42,690 bases of DNA. Source: Acanthaster planci (lineage: Eukaryota > Echinodermata > Asteroidea > Valvatida > Acanthasteridae). The translations under genes were made by a program, and so were the position numbers. Below, piece after piece: positions 11,424 through 23,479 of this stretch. Numbering within the stretch: position 1 is the first letter of the stretch; every line of letters begins with the position of its first letter. The notes beneath the pieces are model-generated. The model saw only the letters and a program-made list of their open reading frames with translations, was not told the origin of the DNA and did no database searches. Location of the stretch: positions 115,752 through 158,441 of the forward strand of contig NW_019091681.1 in the NCBI RefSeq assembly GCF_001949145.1, given 5' to 3'.

Positions 11424-12918
11424 CTACAGAGTATCATCATTGATCTTGTGCTGTTTCTGTCGCAGTGCTGGCATTCGGCGCCAATCTTTTTCCCGAGGAA
11501 CTTTCGCCCTCGTAGCTACCTTTAGAGCTTCATTTGCATGTACTTGCAAATGTTGTTTCAAGGTGCCCGCTGAGAAATGGACCTCATTGCATGCCAGACA
11601 CGTGAAGGACTGCTTAGTTTTGATGTGACCGTTGTCGTTCTCACGAAGCCGATTGCTGGCAAAAGACGTCTCCCACAGAATTTGCACCGACTGTTCGAGT
11701 CGGACCAAGATGGACGATCCCTCGGTGAATTACTAAAAGACCAAACTCCATCTTCTTCATCAGTGAGGTCTGACTCCTCCTCGCTCGATAACTCGATGAC
11801 GTGTCCTATGTCTGTCTTGGGTGAAGGGGATGTTTTGGTGGGATGCTGTTCCACACCGCGTCGTCGCACGTGCTCCTTCAAGGTATCTCTGCTCAGTGCT
11901 GCCGGTCCTTGAGGGCGTGCAACCTTCGGTTGTCCCTTTGGATCAGCTCTCCAGACACTTTCCAAACATGTCCTACGATGAATTGATACTTTTTCCGACG
12001 TCTGGACTTTATCAGAATGTAGCTGAAGTCCATCAGTGTGAAGGAAAGATGTTGTATGGTATTGGCTGGTGCAAGATCCATCACCTTCCATGTCTGGAGG
12101 CACTACTGTTGCTTTTCTGGTTTTTGTGGAGTGACTCGGTGGAGTTATGTCAGCGTGAGTTTGCTGACGATCCACGCGTTCCTCCTCTGTTTTAAAAGAA
12201 GTACCACGAACTGGATAGTTTAAGTGTCCTTTCTTGTGGGCAGTAAGCGCTGCTTGCCTATGAAATGTGGCCCCGCACCCGCTGCTTGCCAATGAAATGT
12301 GGCCCCACAACGATTGCCTGTATAGCACTGGCTTCTTCCTGCAGCTGCATTAGAAATGAAGTGAGTCATTTGTCTCTTCCGTGTTGCTCTCTTTACAAAC
12401 ACGCGGTGGCTGATTTCTGATGCCTTGGGCGTGGAATTTGGACGTTTTTTTCACCGTTTGAGATTGGAGTATTTTCTGAGTCGTGTCAAAATCCCCTCGT
12501 GGAAGTTGAGTGGACTTGAGGCGGGAGGCAGGTTTGATTTTCGAAGTGTTCCCGACACGATGGACTATCGTGCTGTGTGACTTCAGTTTACCCCTACTGC
12601 CAGGCCTCTGTTGATGCGTTGATATCTCGACGGCGATCGAGCAGGTGGTCAGAGGCACCTCCTGACATTGGCTTAGCTTTTGCTGAGAGTAGAGATGACG
12701 GACTCGCCGATCAGCCTGAACCTCTCCAGACTAGTGGTCAAAGGTTGCTGCTTCACTGGAAACACCGGTGAATCTGGTGAAGCTGGTGCTTGTACCATCT
12801 ACGGTGTTTGCATCAACTTGAATTCGACTGCCTTGCATCCCTTCAGCTTTGACTTCAGTTGGACTGTTATTCTCTCTGTCAGACAGCTCATTCTCACATG
12901 GATCATTTCTCACTTGCT
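11424..12918 (-). pseudogene. Decayed C2H2 zinc-finger exon
   Basis: A large exon begins at 12918 after a good acceptor (TTTCTCTGTAG) and stays in one frame to 11558 except for TAG at 12733-12731 and TAA at 12352-12350. The last part (to 11424) continues in another frame, so there is a frameshift near 11660. Finger motifs: CGATFHRQAALTAHKKGH (about 12272-12219; the C-x3-F-x5-L-x2-H-x3-H half), a CKFCGRR start near 11690, and CLACNEVHFSAGTLKQHLQVH-type spacing (C-x2-C...H-x3-H) near 11600-11540. A 32-bp tandem duplication (12249-12312) splits the first finger and shifts its frame. An acidic SSEEESDLTDEEDG tract lies between fingers. With two stops, a duplication-induced shift and another frameshift I call it a pseudogene of a DNA-binding protein. 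The alternative is a living gene with several assembly errors. Confidence 0.65.
12249..12312. repeat. 32-bp tandem duplication inside the zinc-finger exon
   Basis: GCTGCTTGCCTATGAAATGT (from 12249) is repeated as GCTGCTTGCCAATGAAATGT (from 12281). The 32-bp period is not a multiple of three, so it shifts the reading frame of the finger. Confidence 0.9.
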
Positions 12919-14656
12919 CTACAGAGAAATGATAAGAACACCAGTTTTATTTGCACAAAAAAAGCAAATGTAATAAGGAACCTCCGTTTTAAACACTGGG
13001 TAAATCAAAGTCCAGGTATAATTTAAAATTGTTATGTGCACGAAGTCAATCTTCAACCTTTTTTCTAGTTAAATTGGAAAAAAGGACGAGTTCTTTAAAT
13101 TTACATTAACATAACAATTTAGATACTGCTGTTATTCCTCGTGATTTGGAGCAATTAGCTTTTTCTTAGTTACACAAGAGAAGCCCAGCTTCAAACTAGT
13201 GTACTATTTTCAGTGGATAAAAAGGGCGCCCGGGATCCAGTCTACAGGATGGTAGTCGCTATGCTGAACTTTACAACGAATCACAAAGTACAGCAACAGT
13301 GTCTTTACTCGGTGGAATTCAAATTGTTATGTTAACCAATCAGATCACTCAGCGTACATACCTGATTTCATTCAAAATTAACTCGTGAAAAGCTTATTCT
13401 CCCATATCACGCGCGCTTGTACAAACGTCGTACAGCTCAATTGCACTGCAGTGTTTGTAACCCATTCGGTAATTACACAGACTAGATACGCACATCTACT
13501 ACGATAGTGTTGTCGTCTAGCAGAGTGCAGTGAAAGTGTAACTTTTCGTTTTAGTAATTTTTTTTAAGGAACAGTTTTTGAACACAACATATGTATTATT
13601 GAACTTAGATTTTTGGGTTTCCGTGGCATTACATACACAGCCCATCTTCACAGCCCATCCAACAATTCCGACCAGTCGTAAGAATAACATTTTTCGTTGT
13701 GATAACGCCTTTGGGTAATTGCTTCTCCGCTGATTACCCACTGATAGTCTAACGTCTATATTTATAACGAAAAGAGGCCAACATACTTATGCCTATTTTT
13801 TTTCCTGAGCTCAATAAATGTGAATACACCGGTAGCGAGGCTGTTTCTTGGTGTGTGTGTGTGTGTTGTTGTTATTGTTGTTGTTTTTTTTTGAGAATAC
13901 ATTTAAAATTTGTAGTAATCGTTTTATCTATCCTGTAAAACCTACCATATCCCCAGTAAGTCCCAGGGCACGCTGATCTTGCGGTATTGTGAAAAGTCGT
14001 GTAACAACCATTAAGCCTGTTTTGGGGCAGTGTTTAGGTTCATTAACGATCAAGGAAAGAAATATATTGAAATGAGACAGAAAAGATGGGAGAAACCAAA
14101 ATCGAGTCTGCGAATGACGACAATCCTTGTGTTTGTGAAGACTCATTCATTGAAGTTTTCGTATCACAGAGCTGCCAACGTGTTTTTGGCACTATAATTG
14201 CCCAATTAATTTCATATAGCCGCCGAACTTGCATGTATTGCAGTATTAAATGTATCTGTTTACGCTGTATAGATGATATTGTACGCCGACCCTACTCCTT
14301 ACTCAAGGCCCGATTTGAGATCGCTCGACGACTTGGCCTTGTTTTATTCTCATTTTGTTTTACTTTGGATTGAATCACACATATCGCTGGTAAATCGTTT
14401 GAGGCAACGTTATTAAAAATCACGGAAGCTTGAAGGTGATGAGAATATCAGTTTTTGTCAGGCCTCAAAAAGCTAAACAAACGACTAACCGAGCGGAGTC
14501 CACCTCGTCGACATTTTCTGAAATCGCCTCACACAGTACATTCTCGTTTCAGAAACTTAGCCTTCAGGACTTTCTACCAACTCGTTTTGGTAATTTTGAT
14601 ACTGATTTTGTGAAAATAGAAAATATCATTCTCGCGCAGCATCAATAGACAGCTAA
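12919..14656. other. No supported gene; TG/TTG microsatellite
   Basis: Apart from a TG run followed by GTT/TTG repeats and a T tract at about 13849-13890 I see nothing I can support. A 95-codon cysteine-containing frame at 14086-14373 has no recognised motif and overlaps a comparable frame on the other strand, so it is not called. Confidence 0.35.
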
Positions 14657-14894
14657 GTCACGTGTCACGTGACCTAAAGTGAGCACCCAAATATCACCCC
14701 CCCCAAAAAAAAACAGCTTCCTAAAAGCAAAATGTCTCATAAGTATTATTTACCAAAAGTAAAGCCGAAGGTAGGTACTTCACTCCAAGTACTGATGTAC
14801 ATGGCACTTAACCCTAACTTGGCTGTGTTGTTTGTAAAGAACACTCAAAATACACGTTGCTATGGGGGTTGATACCCACCATAGGTCACGTGAT
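14657..14894. promoter_or_regulatory. E-box/CLEAR-like sites upstream of the TIMP-like gene
   Basis: GTCACGTGTCACGTGAC at 14657-14673 contains two CACGTG boxes 7 bp apart; GGTCACGTGA occurs again at 14884-14893. They lie about 330-570 bp before the TATA box at 15224. TCACGTGA is the preferred site of USF/TFE/MITF-type bHLH-zip factors. Function is inferred. Confidence 0.35.
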
Positions 14895-15223
14895 TTAGCG
14901 GGCACAAATGTTCTGTCCTTCGTAGTTCAATATATCCCGGAAGCCTGATGGTCAAGTTAACATCCCGTTCAAGTAAGATCGGCTATGTGTATCATGAATC
15001 ACAAAAACAAGGCCCAACATATTCTGTTTTCAGGGCCAAACTTATATTCCAGCTTTAGAAAGTCTGTCATCGGCGTCCTCACTTTGAAACCGATAGCCAA
15101 ATGGAGTGTTGCATTTCACGCGCGCGCCAGACACAAATGGTAAAATCTGTTATTAAAAGTCTCAAATATCCTCTGCTCGATATATTGACTTTCCATCTGG
15201 ATTTGGCTAGTTGGCACTAATCT

Positions 15224-15310
15224 TATATAAACCGGCCCCAGATCGCAACAGGTGCTTTTCTGCTGACAGATTCGCAGGGGCACAGCATTTCGGTCTCCCA
15301 ACGTTGCCAG
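15224..15310 (+). promoter_or_regulatory. TATA box and probable 5' UTR exon of the TIMP-like gene
   Basis: TATATAAA at 15224-15231 predicts transcription start near 15255. The following DNA ends in GTTGCCAG|GTAAGA, a strong splice donor at 15311, and contains no ATG before the donor, as a 5' UTR exon would. The next exon would be the one with the ATG at 16032. Confidence 0.5.
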
Positions 15311-16031
15311 GTAAGATACAACACTATGAAGCCGTCATTCTCATTAAGTCCTCTCTTCTTGATATAATGGTTTATTTATATCTTGGCTGATTCCTTTTCA
15401 ATCTCAAAAAAGTTAACCTTTCCCTACATGGACTTTGAAGTGAATTATGAAATGCAATAGCTAGCCCTTTGTTACAATTATTAGGAAGAACAGTAGCTAT
15501 GTTCTCACGATATAGTTGCAAGATTCAAACTCCATGGGCGCATATTTAACGGGAGAAATCCATGTTTAGGGGTAAGTCTGCATATCCTATCGGTCGGGCT
15601 TCCGATCAACCTGCTCTGAAACTCTATCAAAGCAGTGACTGGTTTCACCACATCATGAGCACTAACAGTCAAAGTTTCCTGCAAGCGACACAACGCATGT
15701 GCAAGCTTTCTGTCTGCGTCTAGGGGACGGAGAACGCCTGGGTATAAACTGCACAAATCTACTGTAGACTTTATATAATAAAGAATAAGGCTCTCTGTAT
15801 TCGTCAGGGGTCGCTTCTGACCAAACAGTTGGATAGAAAATGACAACATTAAAGGGGTAAAAGACTTACGGAACTACTTTCAAGATGTATTTTTTTTTTT
15901 ACGGAACTGACAAACAGAACAAAGAGCATCCAAGAATGCTGGACCAATTATTGGTCCCTTTACTCTTCGTTCTTTGAAGGTTTTGGAGATTTCACTTCGA
16001 CTTGCCTGATCCTGAGATACATTACCTCAAC

Positions 16032-18130
16032 ATGGGAGTCAAATCCGTGTTGCTCGTCCTGCTGGTAGTGCTGGGTCTGGCATGCCGTTCTTCAGCTAGA
16101 AGATGCTCATACAGCTGTTCTTGGCCAGACACCCACTCCACGCTCTGTGATAGCCGCTTCGTAAACAGTAAGGACCTCTATGCTGTTTTTGTCTATGACT
16201 GAGGGTAATCACTACATTTCAGTAAAGGTTGCTTTACACAGACGAACGGTGACGAACACCTTCGAACACGTGTTTACTGTATGTGGGACAATTTACGCAA
16301 GCTGAAAATCTTTCTGAGTGAGGGATTGATGTTTTCTTATTGCTCTGCAAATGAACAACAACAAATCAGCAAAGAAAAAGAAAAGAAAAAGGAGTCCAGC
16401 AAAATCTGCAAAAGTGGAGGATATTTTGGTGTACAGACCATGTTACATCGAGGCTTCTTCCTGAGATGACAACAGAATTTGGCTCATGAATATGGAAATA
16501 CGCTTTAGCATAAAATAATGAAATAATGAAATAAAAGTTCAAAATAAGGTTAACTGAGACACAAAGGTGTATTTTGGAGGTTTGTGATCACAAAAATCTA
16601 TTGCAGCTATCCTGTAATAATGAGGGGTGTGTTGCAATTTATCAACTATAAAGTGAAGCGAACCAGTTGACTCCGAAAGGAAATCGGGACGAAAGGCAAT
16701 CTGCATGTTGAAAATGGCTTTGTTTTAAACTATTTGTATGGAGTGATCAAATGAGCAAGGTTTACTGGTACAGCATAGTCCCATAGGTCACATTTGAAAG
16801 TGCTGGCAATTTTTTTTCAGCAATTAAGTACAACTTGCTACAACTTTGTTGACAATTTATGCAGTTTTTTTTCAGTATACAGCTTGAAAGGTCAATACGT
16901 TTATTCTTTCACATTCTGCACAGTTGCTCCTTCAAGCATCTGTGTAAATTATTTACTTGAAAGTTGTGCAGCAAGGAGTTGCTCCAGTCTCAAACAAAAA
17001 GGCAGGATCTGCGATTACTCAATCTCTCAAAAATCTTTTCCGAAATCAGTTGATTTCGCCTGGTAAGGCTTTATAGCTAATGAAATCCTCTACGGTCTTC
17101 CCTCCTTCCTCCCAAGTTTTCTACGGCACGGTGCGGGCCGCTCACAAGGAAAGCGACAAGGGTTTTGTTGATTACGCCGTGGAAGTAACGACCGTCTACA
17201 GATCGGAGAACAGCCGCTTCGTGCATGAGGGCGCAGTGGTTACGCTTCACACCATACTACATGAATACATATGTCCGGTTCAGAAGATGCGCCCAGGATT
17301 CACCGCGTATTTCGCAGTGGGTGAGTAACTAGTCTTTGCTCAAGATTTTGTAGATCAATAGTGATATCTTTATAGCTATACAGCGCCGTGGCACAGCTGT
17401 GTTGCACTTTCTACCACTTTGAACGAGGCTACTACTCTGCAATCCGATCTACAAGTGTTGGAAACAAGGCCAACATGAACTGCCGTGTAGACTGTATCTA
17501 ATTAGGCCAACTATTCTACACTTGAAGGTAACTTGTACTTTGAGGCTCTGCTCCAAATGAGCCCAAGTTTAAGGCTAAACGTTGGTAGATTCTGATTTTA
17601 TAAATGGTCTGGAATTTTAAAGTAGATGACGCGGCACTAGCTTCACAGTAACAAAGACCTTGAGCTAACATGAACTATGTCCAATGAAACGGTGGTTCAG
17701 AATAATTCTTTAGCACTGTATTTTTTTTTTTTGGAGGGAAAATTTGGCAATATCACTTGTGACTCAGACAGAGGGGGAAATCTTTTTTATGTCGACAACC
17801 CTGTTTGGAATTTCTCACCAGGAAAACAAAACTGCCTTATAATTCACCCTGTCCGAAACTTCTTACCAAGAAAGTGATAATGTAAAGATTATTTTGGAAC
17901 ACTAGTAAGCCCTTCGCCCGGCTCCTTTTTCTCCAAGCAACCGACCCTCTCTCAATAAATCGTCATGCTCTACGTGCTCTATCTTGGGAATCATTTCCAC
18001 AGGACCATTGGGCGACTTTAGCAGCAACTACCGGATCCAGGCTGGCTCTTGCGACAGCTACATCTCTGTGTCTCTGCCAACGAACGTGAAAGACGACTTG
18101 AGCGCGGGGAAGTTTAACCGACCGTGTTAA
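16032..18130 (+). CDS. Secreted single-domain TIMP/NTR-like protein (three coding exons)
   Basis: Joined exons 16032-16167, 17117-17320 and 18003-18130 give 155 residues; both introns are phase 1 with good sites (A|GTAAGG, CCCAAG|T; G|GTGAGT, TTCCACAG|G). Residues 1-17 are a hydrophobic signal peptide. Six further cysteines (25, 29, 39, 98, 130, 155) match the TIMP N-domain pattern (1, 3, 13, 70, 99, 124): C-x9-C for the second and third and C-x24-C for the last two are identical. FYGTVRAAHKESDKGF (47-62) corresponds to the RAKAV-type first strand of the OB fold. The C-terminal TIMP domain is absent; the stop follows the sixth cysteine. TIMPs block metalloproteases through a free N-terminal CxC. 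Here the first pair is C-x3-C and, if the signal is cut after A22, two arginines precede it, so inhibition by the usual route is doubtful. Cleavage after A17 would leave an extra cysteine at the N-terminus. TATA box and 5' UTR exon lie about 0.8 kb upstream. Confidence 0.8.
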
Positions 18131-20396
18131 AAAATCCACTGTTGGGGAACGACAGATGTCACGTTTTACTATATTCACAAATCACAGAGAAAGTCCAATT
18201 CAACTGATGCGCACTATGTCATCCCGAGTAATCCCTGGCCACAAACTATTAACACATGATAGATTCTTACAACCGATGGGCAACATAATTTTACCAGAGC
18301 GCCCTCCATACAGGCAATAACCAAGTCGCCCGTGAGGGCACCATGCATGCCCTTAAGTAGTTTTCTTTACCTGAGAACTTTGAGGAATTAAGTCAGAATC
18401 GAAAACCATTTCCTCAGTCTTTTTTACTTAATTTACAAACTTATACAACAAAAACAAAAAGGAGTGATTTCAGATTTCCCTGAACGCATGTAACAAACCC
18501 ACTCCATTGTAGTATCATTCTTTTATTCTTCGACGAGGTCAAAGCCCTGTTTAAAATACGATGCTATCCACTGTAGTGACGGTAGCCATGGCAAAGCGAT
18601 ACATTTTAGAAGCCTTACAGAGATTTCTATGAAAGGAGCGTCAAGAATGTCGCTAGTAAATTACGGGGGTTGGGACCGGGGAGGAACAACTTTAATCAGC
18701 GGAAAGTTTTCTGCGAATAGTGAGCCACTCATCAGTACCGAATCAATGAACTATTCAGTGTTGTAGAGCGGTCACGTTTTTTGGTAAATTTGCTGTTTCA
18801 CCTACATTCATGTCTTTTGCTCTTGTTATTTTTTTTTTCAAATATCTGTTGTTTTTCCTCAGAATGGCGGTTCCATCCCTATTCTTGACCTTTTCTTTGT
18901 TTGTAGTGCTTCTGCAAATTGTAGATTTGATACCTTTTTATTTCTTCTGCATTTTCTTCCCTTTTTCGTTTCATCTTTGCAGGGGGTAAGCGTCCCCTTT
19001 CCCTAACTGCCATGCAAATACACCGTTAAAGTTGAAGACACCGGCAAAGGGTTTGCAGAATTTCTGCTTGAAATCTCGCCCAAGAAACATTTGGCAAACC
19101 TGGTTGAAAAGCAAGCCGCCTATATAAATTTCCAATGCAGAATCCTTTGGTTGAGAGAAAGAGCAATATTACTTTGGGAAACAGCATTTCAGTGACCTAT
19201 TTTCTACGAATCGTTTAGTCCGTGTTTCGAATGCATGCATCTGGACGATATTAATTTTGCAATAAGGCTGAGTTTAGAAGATTATTTGTGGATTCGATCT
19301 TCATCCTGACACGTTTACGCAGCTCAGTAACCAATTTTGAGCTTCTCATTTTACGACTCACGACGCGATGATGAAATCAACAGCTCCACGTTATCAGTGT
19401 TGCATGAAATGTACACCTGTCAAAGTGTCCCAGAAAAATATATGCGGACAACTATAAAATACATCAGGCAGTTCGATCCAAACGGGCCAAAGCCCTTTGG
19501 CCAATCCTAAATCAGCTGTTAAAGAAAAGAAAGAAAGAAAGGTATTAGCTCTTTGGGGCTTTGGCAAGTTTGGCTGTCCATTATCCTCGCCAGGCTGGTT
19601 GGTACAATTACCTTCTCAACCCAGTTTTGCATGTACTGATCGATTCAATTTCTGCCCTCTGTTGCCTATTTAGCGTCCAGGATTTGTTTTAAGTTTAACT
19701 CTTGGTCAGTTTTATACACATAATAAGTGAATGGTTGGAAGGCATACCAAGGATCTGGGCCCGTGTTCATGCTGTGACCTCATAAACCGTTGCAACATGT
19801 AACAGGGTCGCTCACAGTATTGTGTCTCACCAGGTAATGCTTCTTTGTTGCTAATATCTGGAAATTGTAATTCAGTAGCTAGTTACATGCAGCGACTTGA
19901 TTAACTTGCAACATGTGAGTAAGTCACTCAACTTTTACTGTATTATGTTTAATTAGCTAGCAGTTTTACACCAGCAATGGCTGGCATGGATTGTATTCAA
20001 ACGCTGAGAAAGTTTGCGGTATACTAATTACGGGCCCAATGATAACGCATAACAATAACAGGCGCGCCCTCGTCGCGTGTCCAACAAGTGGCGAGACATT
20101 GGGATGGAAATTTTGTTTCTCTATACAGATGCCTATACATTTTGTACCGGTAATTGAATTCTTCAATTCCTTTGATAAGAAAGGCGGTTATGCAATATTA
20201 GTATTGACACTTCAATACTGAGGAAAAACGTTGGTTTCCTGCCGTCCGTGGCTGTTTCCTGATGAGTACTTACCATCATTCTCATTACCAACACTGTGTT
20301 GAGTACTCAACTTGTACTGATTTGGTATTCCTCTTCCTATATTTACTGAACAGATATCGTGATTTCGCGTTATAATGTCTGGGCAAACAGTTATTA
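18131..20396. other. No supported gene
   Basis: A short stretch at 19013-19110 reads CKYTVKVEDTGKGFAEF on the plus strand, faintly like an NTR-domain strand, but an in-frame stop lies just upstream and no acceptor fits. (GAAA)n occurs at about 19519-19541. Nothing else is supported. Confidence 0.3.
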
Positions 20397-20816
20397 CAGT
20401 CATGTCCAAAAGTTTAAGACCACCTGGAATTTTATTGGTATTTCTGTCATTGGGCCTGCATTACACTGTCTCATTGAATGATTACTTATCATGTTTTACA
20501 GTGGTGCATAACATCAGTGTAGTGCTATATACCCATTTAAACGAACTTTTTTGCAAAGGCAGGTCTTGTATGACATTTTGTCTGTAAGGCAGCATGGGTA
20601 AAAGAAAGCCAGTCTAAGCAATCAGAAATAAAGGAGGGAAAACTGAATATTGGACTGTTAACATTTCAAATCATGGAAATGTAGTCAAAAATGTTCAACC
20701 AAGGTACCAACGTTACAAATAACGCTGAAAATAAACATAAGTTGCCATGATTGATTCGGTTTTCTTTCAGGTTAATGCATTTTCTAGGGGTGACCCTAAA
20801 CTTTTGCAAATGACTG
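20397..20816. mobile_element. Tc1/mariner-type MITE
   Basis: The left end CAGTCATGTCCAAAAGTTTA (20397) and the reverse complement of the right end, CAGTCATTTGCAAAAGTTTA (to 20816), are near-identical terminal inverted repeats. Both are flanked by TA (20395-20396 and 20817-20818), the target duplication of this superfamily. The 420-bp interior has no transposase frame, so it is non-autonomous. Confidence 0.85.
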
Positions 20817-20818
20817 TA

Positions 20819-21339
20819 CTTACCATTAGGCTTCAGGTCTAGTGTTGCAATGGCACCTTCTATCAATCGTCTCTGGAATTTTCGTCAAACAAGGCACTAC
20901 AAGCAATTTTCAGGGCGCTACATATTACTGTTTCAAGACGTGCATTACGCTACACGTATAAGTTGCAAGATTCAAATGTATTATTGCCCATGCAAAAATT
21001 CACATAGAAATTTGCTTTCCATCGGCTTGTTACAAACTGTAAGTTATTGCATTCATCAATATTACAGTCACAATCAATAACAAAACAACAAGATTGCATT
21101 AAAGTAACATAAACTGCAATCACAATCTACAAAGATAATAATTTCCTAAATTATATTGCATATTCAAATTTGCATAACCAACCAGTTCATTTGAAATTTG
21201 TCAAAGCCATAAATTAAAAGAGGTTTCAGGTTTATTTTATGGCTAGCCCTTAGTTGGCAGAGCCATACGTGCATCGAATACCACCAAATCCAGACTTTGG
21301 AATCAAAATGGCTGTTCATTACGTGTGCAACAGCATGCA
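20819..21339. other. No supported gene
   Basis: AT-rich spacer between the MITE and the left edge of the tandem array; no gene or repeat recognised. Confidence 0.4.
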
Positions 21340-21565
21340 CCTATTGTGTGCAAATTCTCCACGTGCATTGACGCATAAACCACCGTGTTGGCTCCAATAA
21401 TTGAGACATTGGTGTAGCAACTCTCTATAAGTAGCTCTGTCATTTGTGAGAGGCCCTCGGTGTTTTCATGGGTAATCATAATATCCATGGGTCCTGATCA
21501 CAGCACCTAAATTGCCTGCTACATAGGCCTACCCCATTCAACTGACCTGCGCAGTGACCACAAAG

Positions 21566-21614
21566 ATTATTCATGCGCACACTTCGAGTGTTTTAAGTGC
21601 GCGCATGAATAAAT
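21566..21614. repeat. Imperfect palindrome between units
   Basis: ATTATTCATGCGCACACTT is followed after about 10 nt by AAGTGCGCGCATGAATAAAT, its near reverse complement. A homologue with compensating and non-compensating changes lies at 23158-23208; in the unit at 26091 only the left arm is recognisable. Confidence 0.7.
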
Positions 21615-22056
21615 CATTATGTGAAGTATGCACATTTCAAGAAGTGGTTGTTGTTTTGATGTCAAGTATAGAAGCACAGGCCAATTTTTGCCAACTCTCC
21701 GTGAAACGTTATTTGAAATTGATTGGAGGCAGCCAACATCTAATGACAGGAGGATTGAGCAGTGCGGTTTCCTGTTAAGGTCTCCCGAAATCTCCAGTGA
21801 CATTACAAAGACAAGTCCACACCTGCTGTTCCGAATGAAACTTTATTTCAAAAGGGTACCGTATTTCAATCCTAAAATGTCAACCCCAAAATGAGCCAAA
21901 AATATACATTTATGTGTCCAGATTGCCCACTATGACTTCGACGATTAGGTTTATACATGTGAGCATGTACGTTGCATGACCACTGATACGTCTTACTTTG
22001 AGGCATTGGGTGAAATAAAGCATATTTGGAGGAGACGACCCGGATTTCCTGCAGCC

Positions 22057-22208
22057 ATGGCGGGATATTTTAGCCGGTTTTATTGATATTTCTCCTGAGT
22101 GTCGGTCTTGCCGACCGTGCAGAAGTTGAAGAGAGTAGTTACGCAATTCAAGAGACGGATAGGATGCTGCGAACAAAGAAGGGACTACGTGCTTCGAGGA
22201 CTGTTTGA
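22057..22208 (+). pseudogene. Array copy 1, type A, internally deleted
   Basis: The Kozak-like GCAGCCATGG start and MAGYFSR survive, but a net 4-bp loss within the signal-peptide codons shifts the frame and gives TGA at 22084. In the shifted frame the rest reads FLLSVGLADRAEVEESSYA and then jumps directly to the end of exon 2, QETDRMLRTKKGLRAS, with TGA at 22206. The end of exon 1, the whole intron and the first part of exon 2 are therefore missing through one deletion whose junction (about 22148) keeps the frame. The promoter block is present upstream, with TTTATACA in place of the TATA box. Without correct signal-peptide codons it should not make a secreted product. Confidence 0.8.
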
Positions 22209-22783
22209 CAATGTACATTGCAATATCTCTGCTGCTCCATTTAACCCTGGATCCTACAATTGCAACAGACATCATAAGTCCGATTCTTGAAACATATTGA
22301 ATTAAGTTTTATTCCATTGTGATTGTGATTGGATTTCCTGTTGAGATGAATTTGCCTTAACTGAAGAAACATTATTCTTCAAATGCGTAAATCTTAGTTC
22401 ATTGCAGAGACCTGGTCATTACAAATGGGCTTTTATGGAGCGTACAGAGCGAAAAACATGGCATTTCTTGGAACAGCTGGTGGTTGGCATTAAACGGGCC
22501 AGAAAATTCGTTACATCAATCTGATTTGAAGACCAATGCTCATTTTGAAAAGGTTCTGGAAAGGACTTACACATTCACACCTGACTAGTCAGTGTTATTA
22601 GCAATCAGAACGTAATTCACGCTGTAAAGTCAAATGTCATCAACCTCAGCATAGAGTTACCATTCATCGTCACAGTAAACCATTCGTCAAACGAATCGGT
22701 TCGCGTTCCTCGAGTTCTCTTTGAATGCAGTCTTTCCTTGTTAATTGATGTCTACCCCCGCGTTAACTCACTGTAATGTTCAC

Positions 22784-23210
22784 TCAACCTCTGGCTGTTT
22801 TTTCATTCCTCGCTCCAAGTCTCGTCCAATATTTTTCGTGGGCCCTTGACACACTTTCCCTACTGTGTCTGCTAGTTGGGTAAATTCGAACGCATTGGGT
22901 TTCATATTGTTCCTTCGCTTTACAGTCACTGCGCCCTACTTCAACCTCGCTCCTGACCGCTTCGCCTTCAACCACATTGCTCTAAAAATAGACAATCGTT
23001 TGACCACTCTCTCTATAAGTTGCTCCGTCAATTGGTTTTGAAGAAGGCCCTCAAAGTTTTCGTGGGTCATTACAATATCCTTTAGTACTGAGGACAGCGC
23101 TGACAATGTCTGCTGGATAAATCTACCACATTCAACTGACCTACGCAGTGGCTACAACGATTATTCACGCGCACACTTCAAGCGTTTGAATCATGCGCAC
23201 GAATAATCAT
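22784..23210. repeat. Conserved spacer block (example copy)
   Basis: Homologues lie at about 21350-21560 (partial), 25690-26100 and 39620-39930. On the minus strand parts of it read QLTERLI..., CKAKEQYETQCVRIYPTSRH or variants, but the frame is broken differently in each copy, so I treat it as duplicated non-coding DNA, possibly once an exon or transposon fragment. Confidence 0.6.
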
Positions 23211-23479
23211 TGTTTTGATAGCGAGTACGCACAAGCCAACTTTTCCAACTCTCCGAGAAACTCATTTAGTGCTATTTATCTATCAATTTCTGACAATGCC
23301 AAAGGTTATGACGAAGACTGTACGATCCATCCTTAGCCACTCTCCGTATTAAAAAGTACAATTTAAGATAAAATTACAGATATAATAACACAAAGGTTAA
23401 GAAAATGAAGATCAAAATAAAATGTATAAATGAATGACAAAATTTTTTAAACAACGTATTCGGGAAGACTATTCCACTC

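Noticed and set aside
14086-14373. 95-codon cysteine-containing frame
   Set aside because: No motif, no promoter or splice context, and competing frames on the other strand; length is not unusual by chance in 42 kb.
15505-15849. 114-codon minus-strand frame
   Set aside because: It falls in the probable first intron of the TIMP-like gene with no recognised domain; a chance frame is as likely.
19013-19130. Possible second TIMP/NTR exon (TVKVEDTGKGFAEFLLEI)
   Set aside because: A stop lies in frame at 19004, the acceptor at 18982 cannot be joined to it in frame, and the conserved cysteines are missing.
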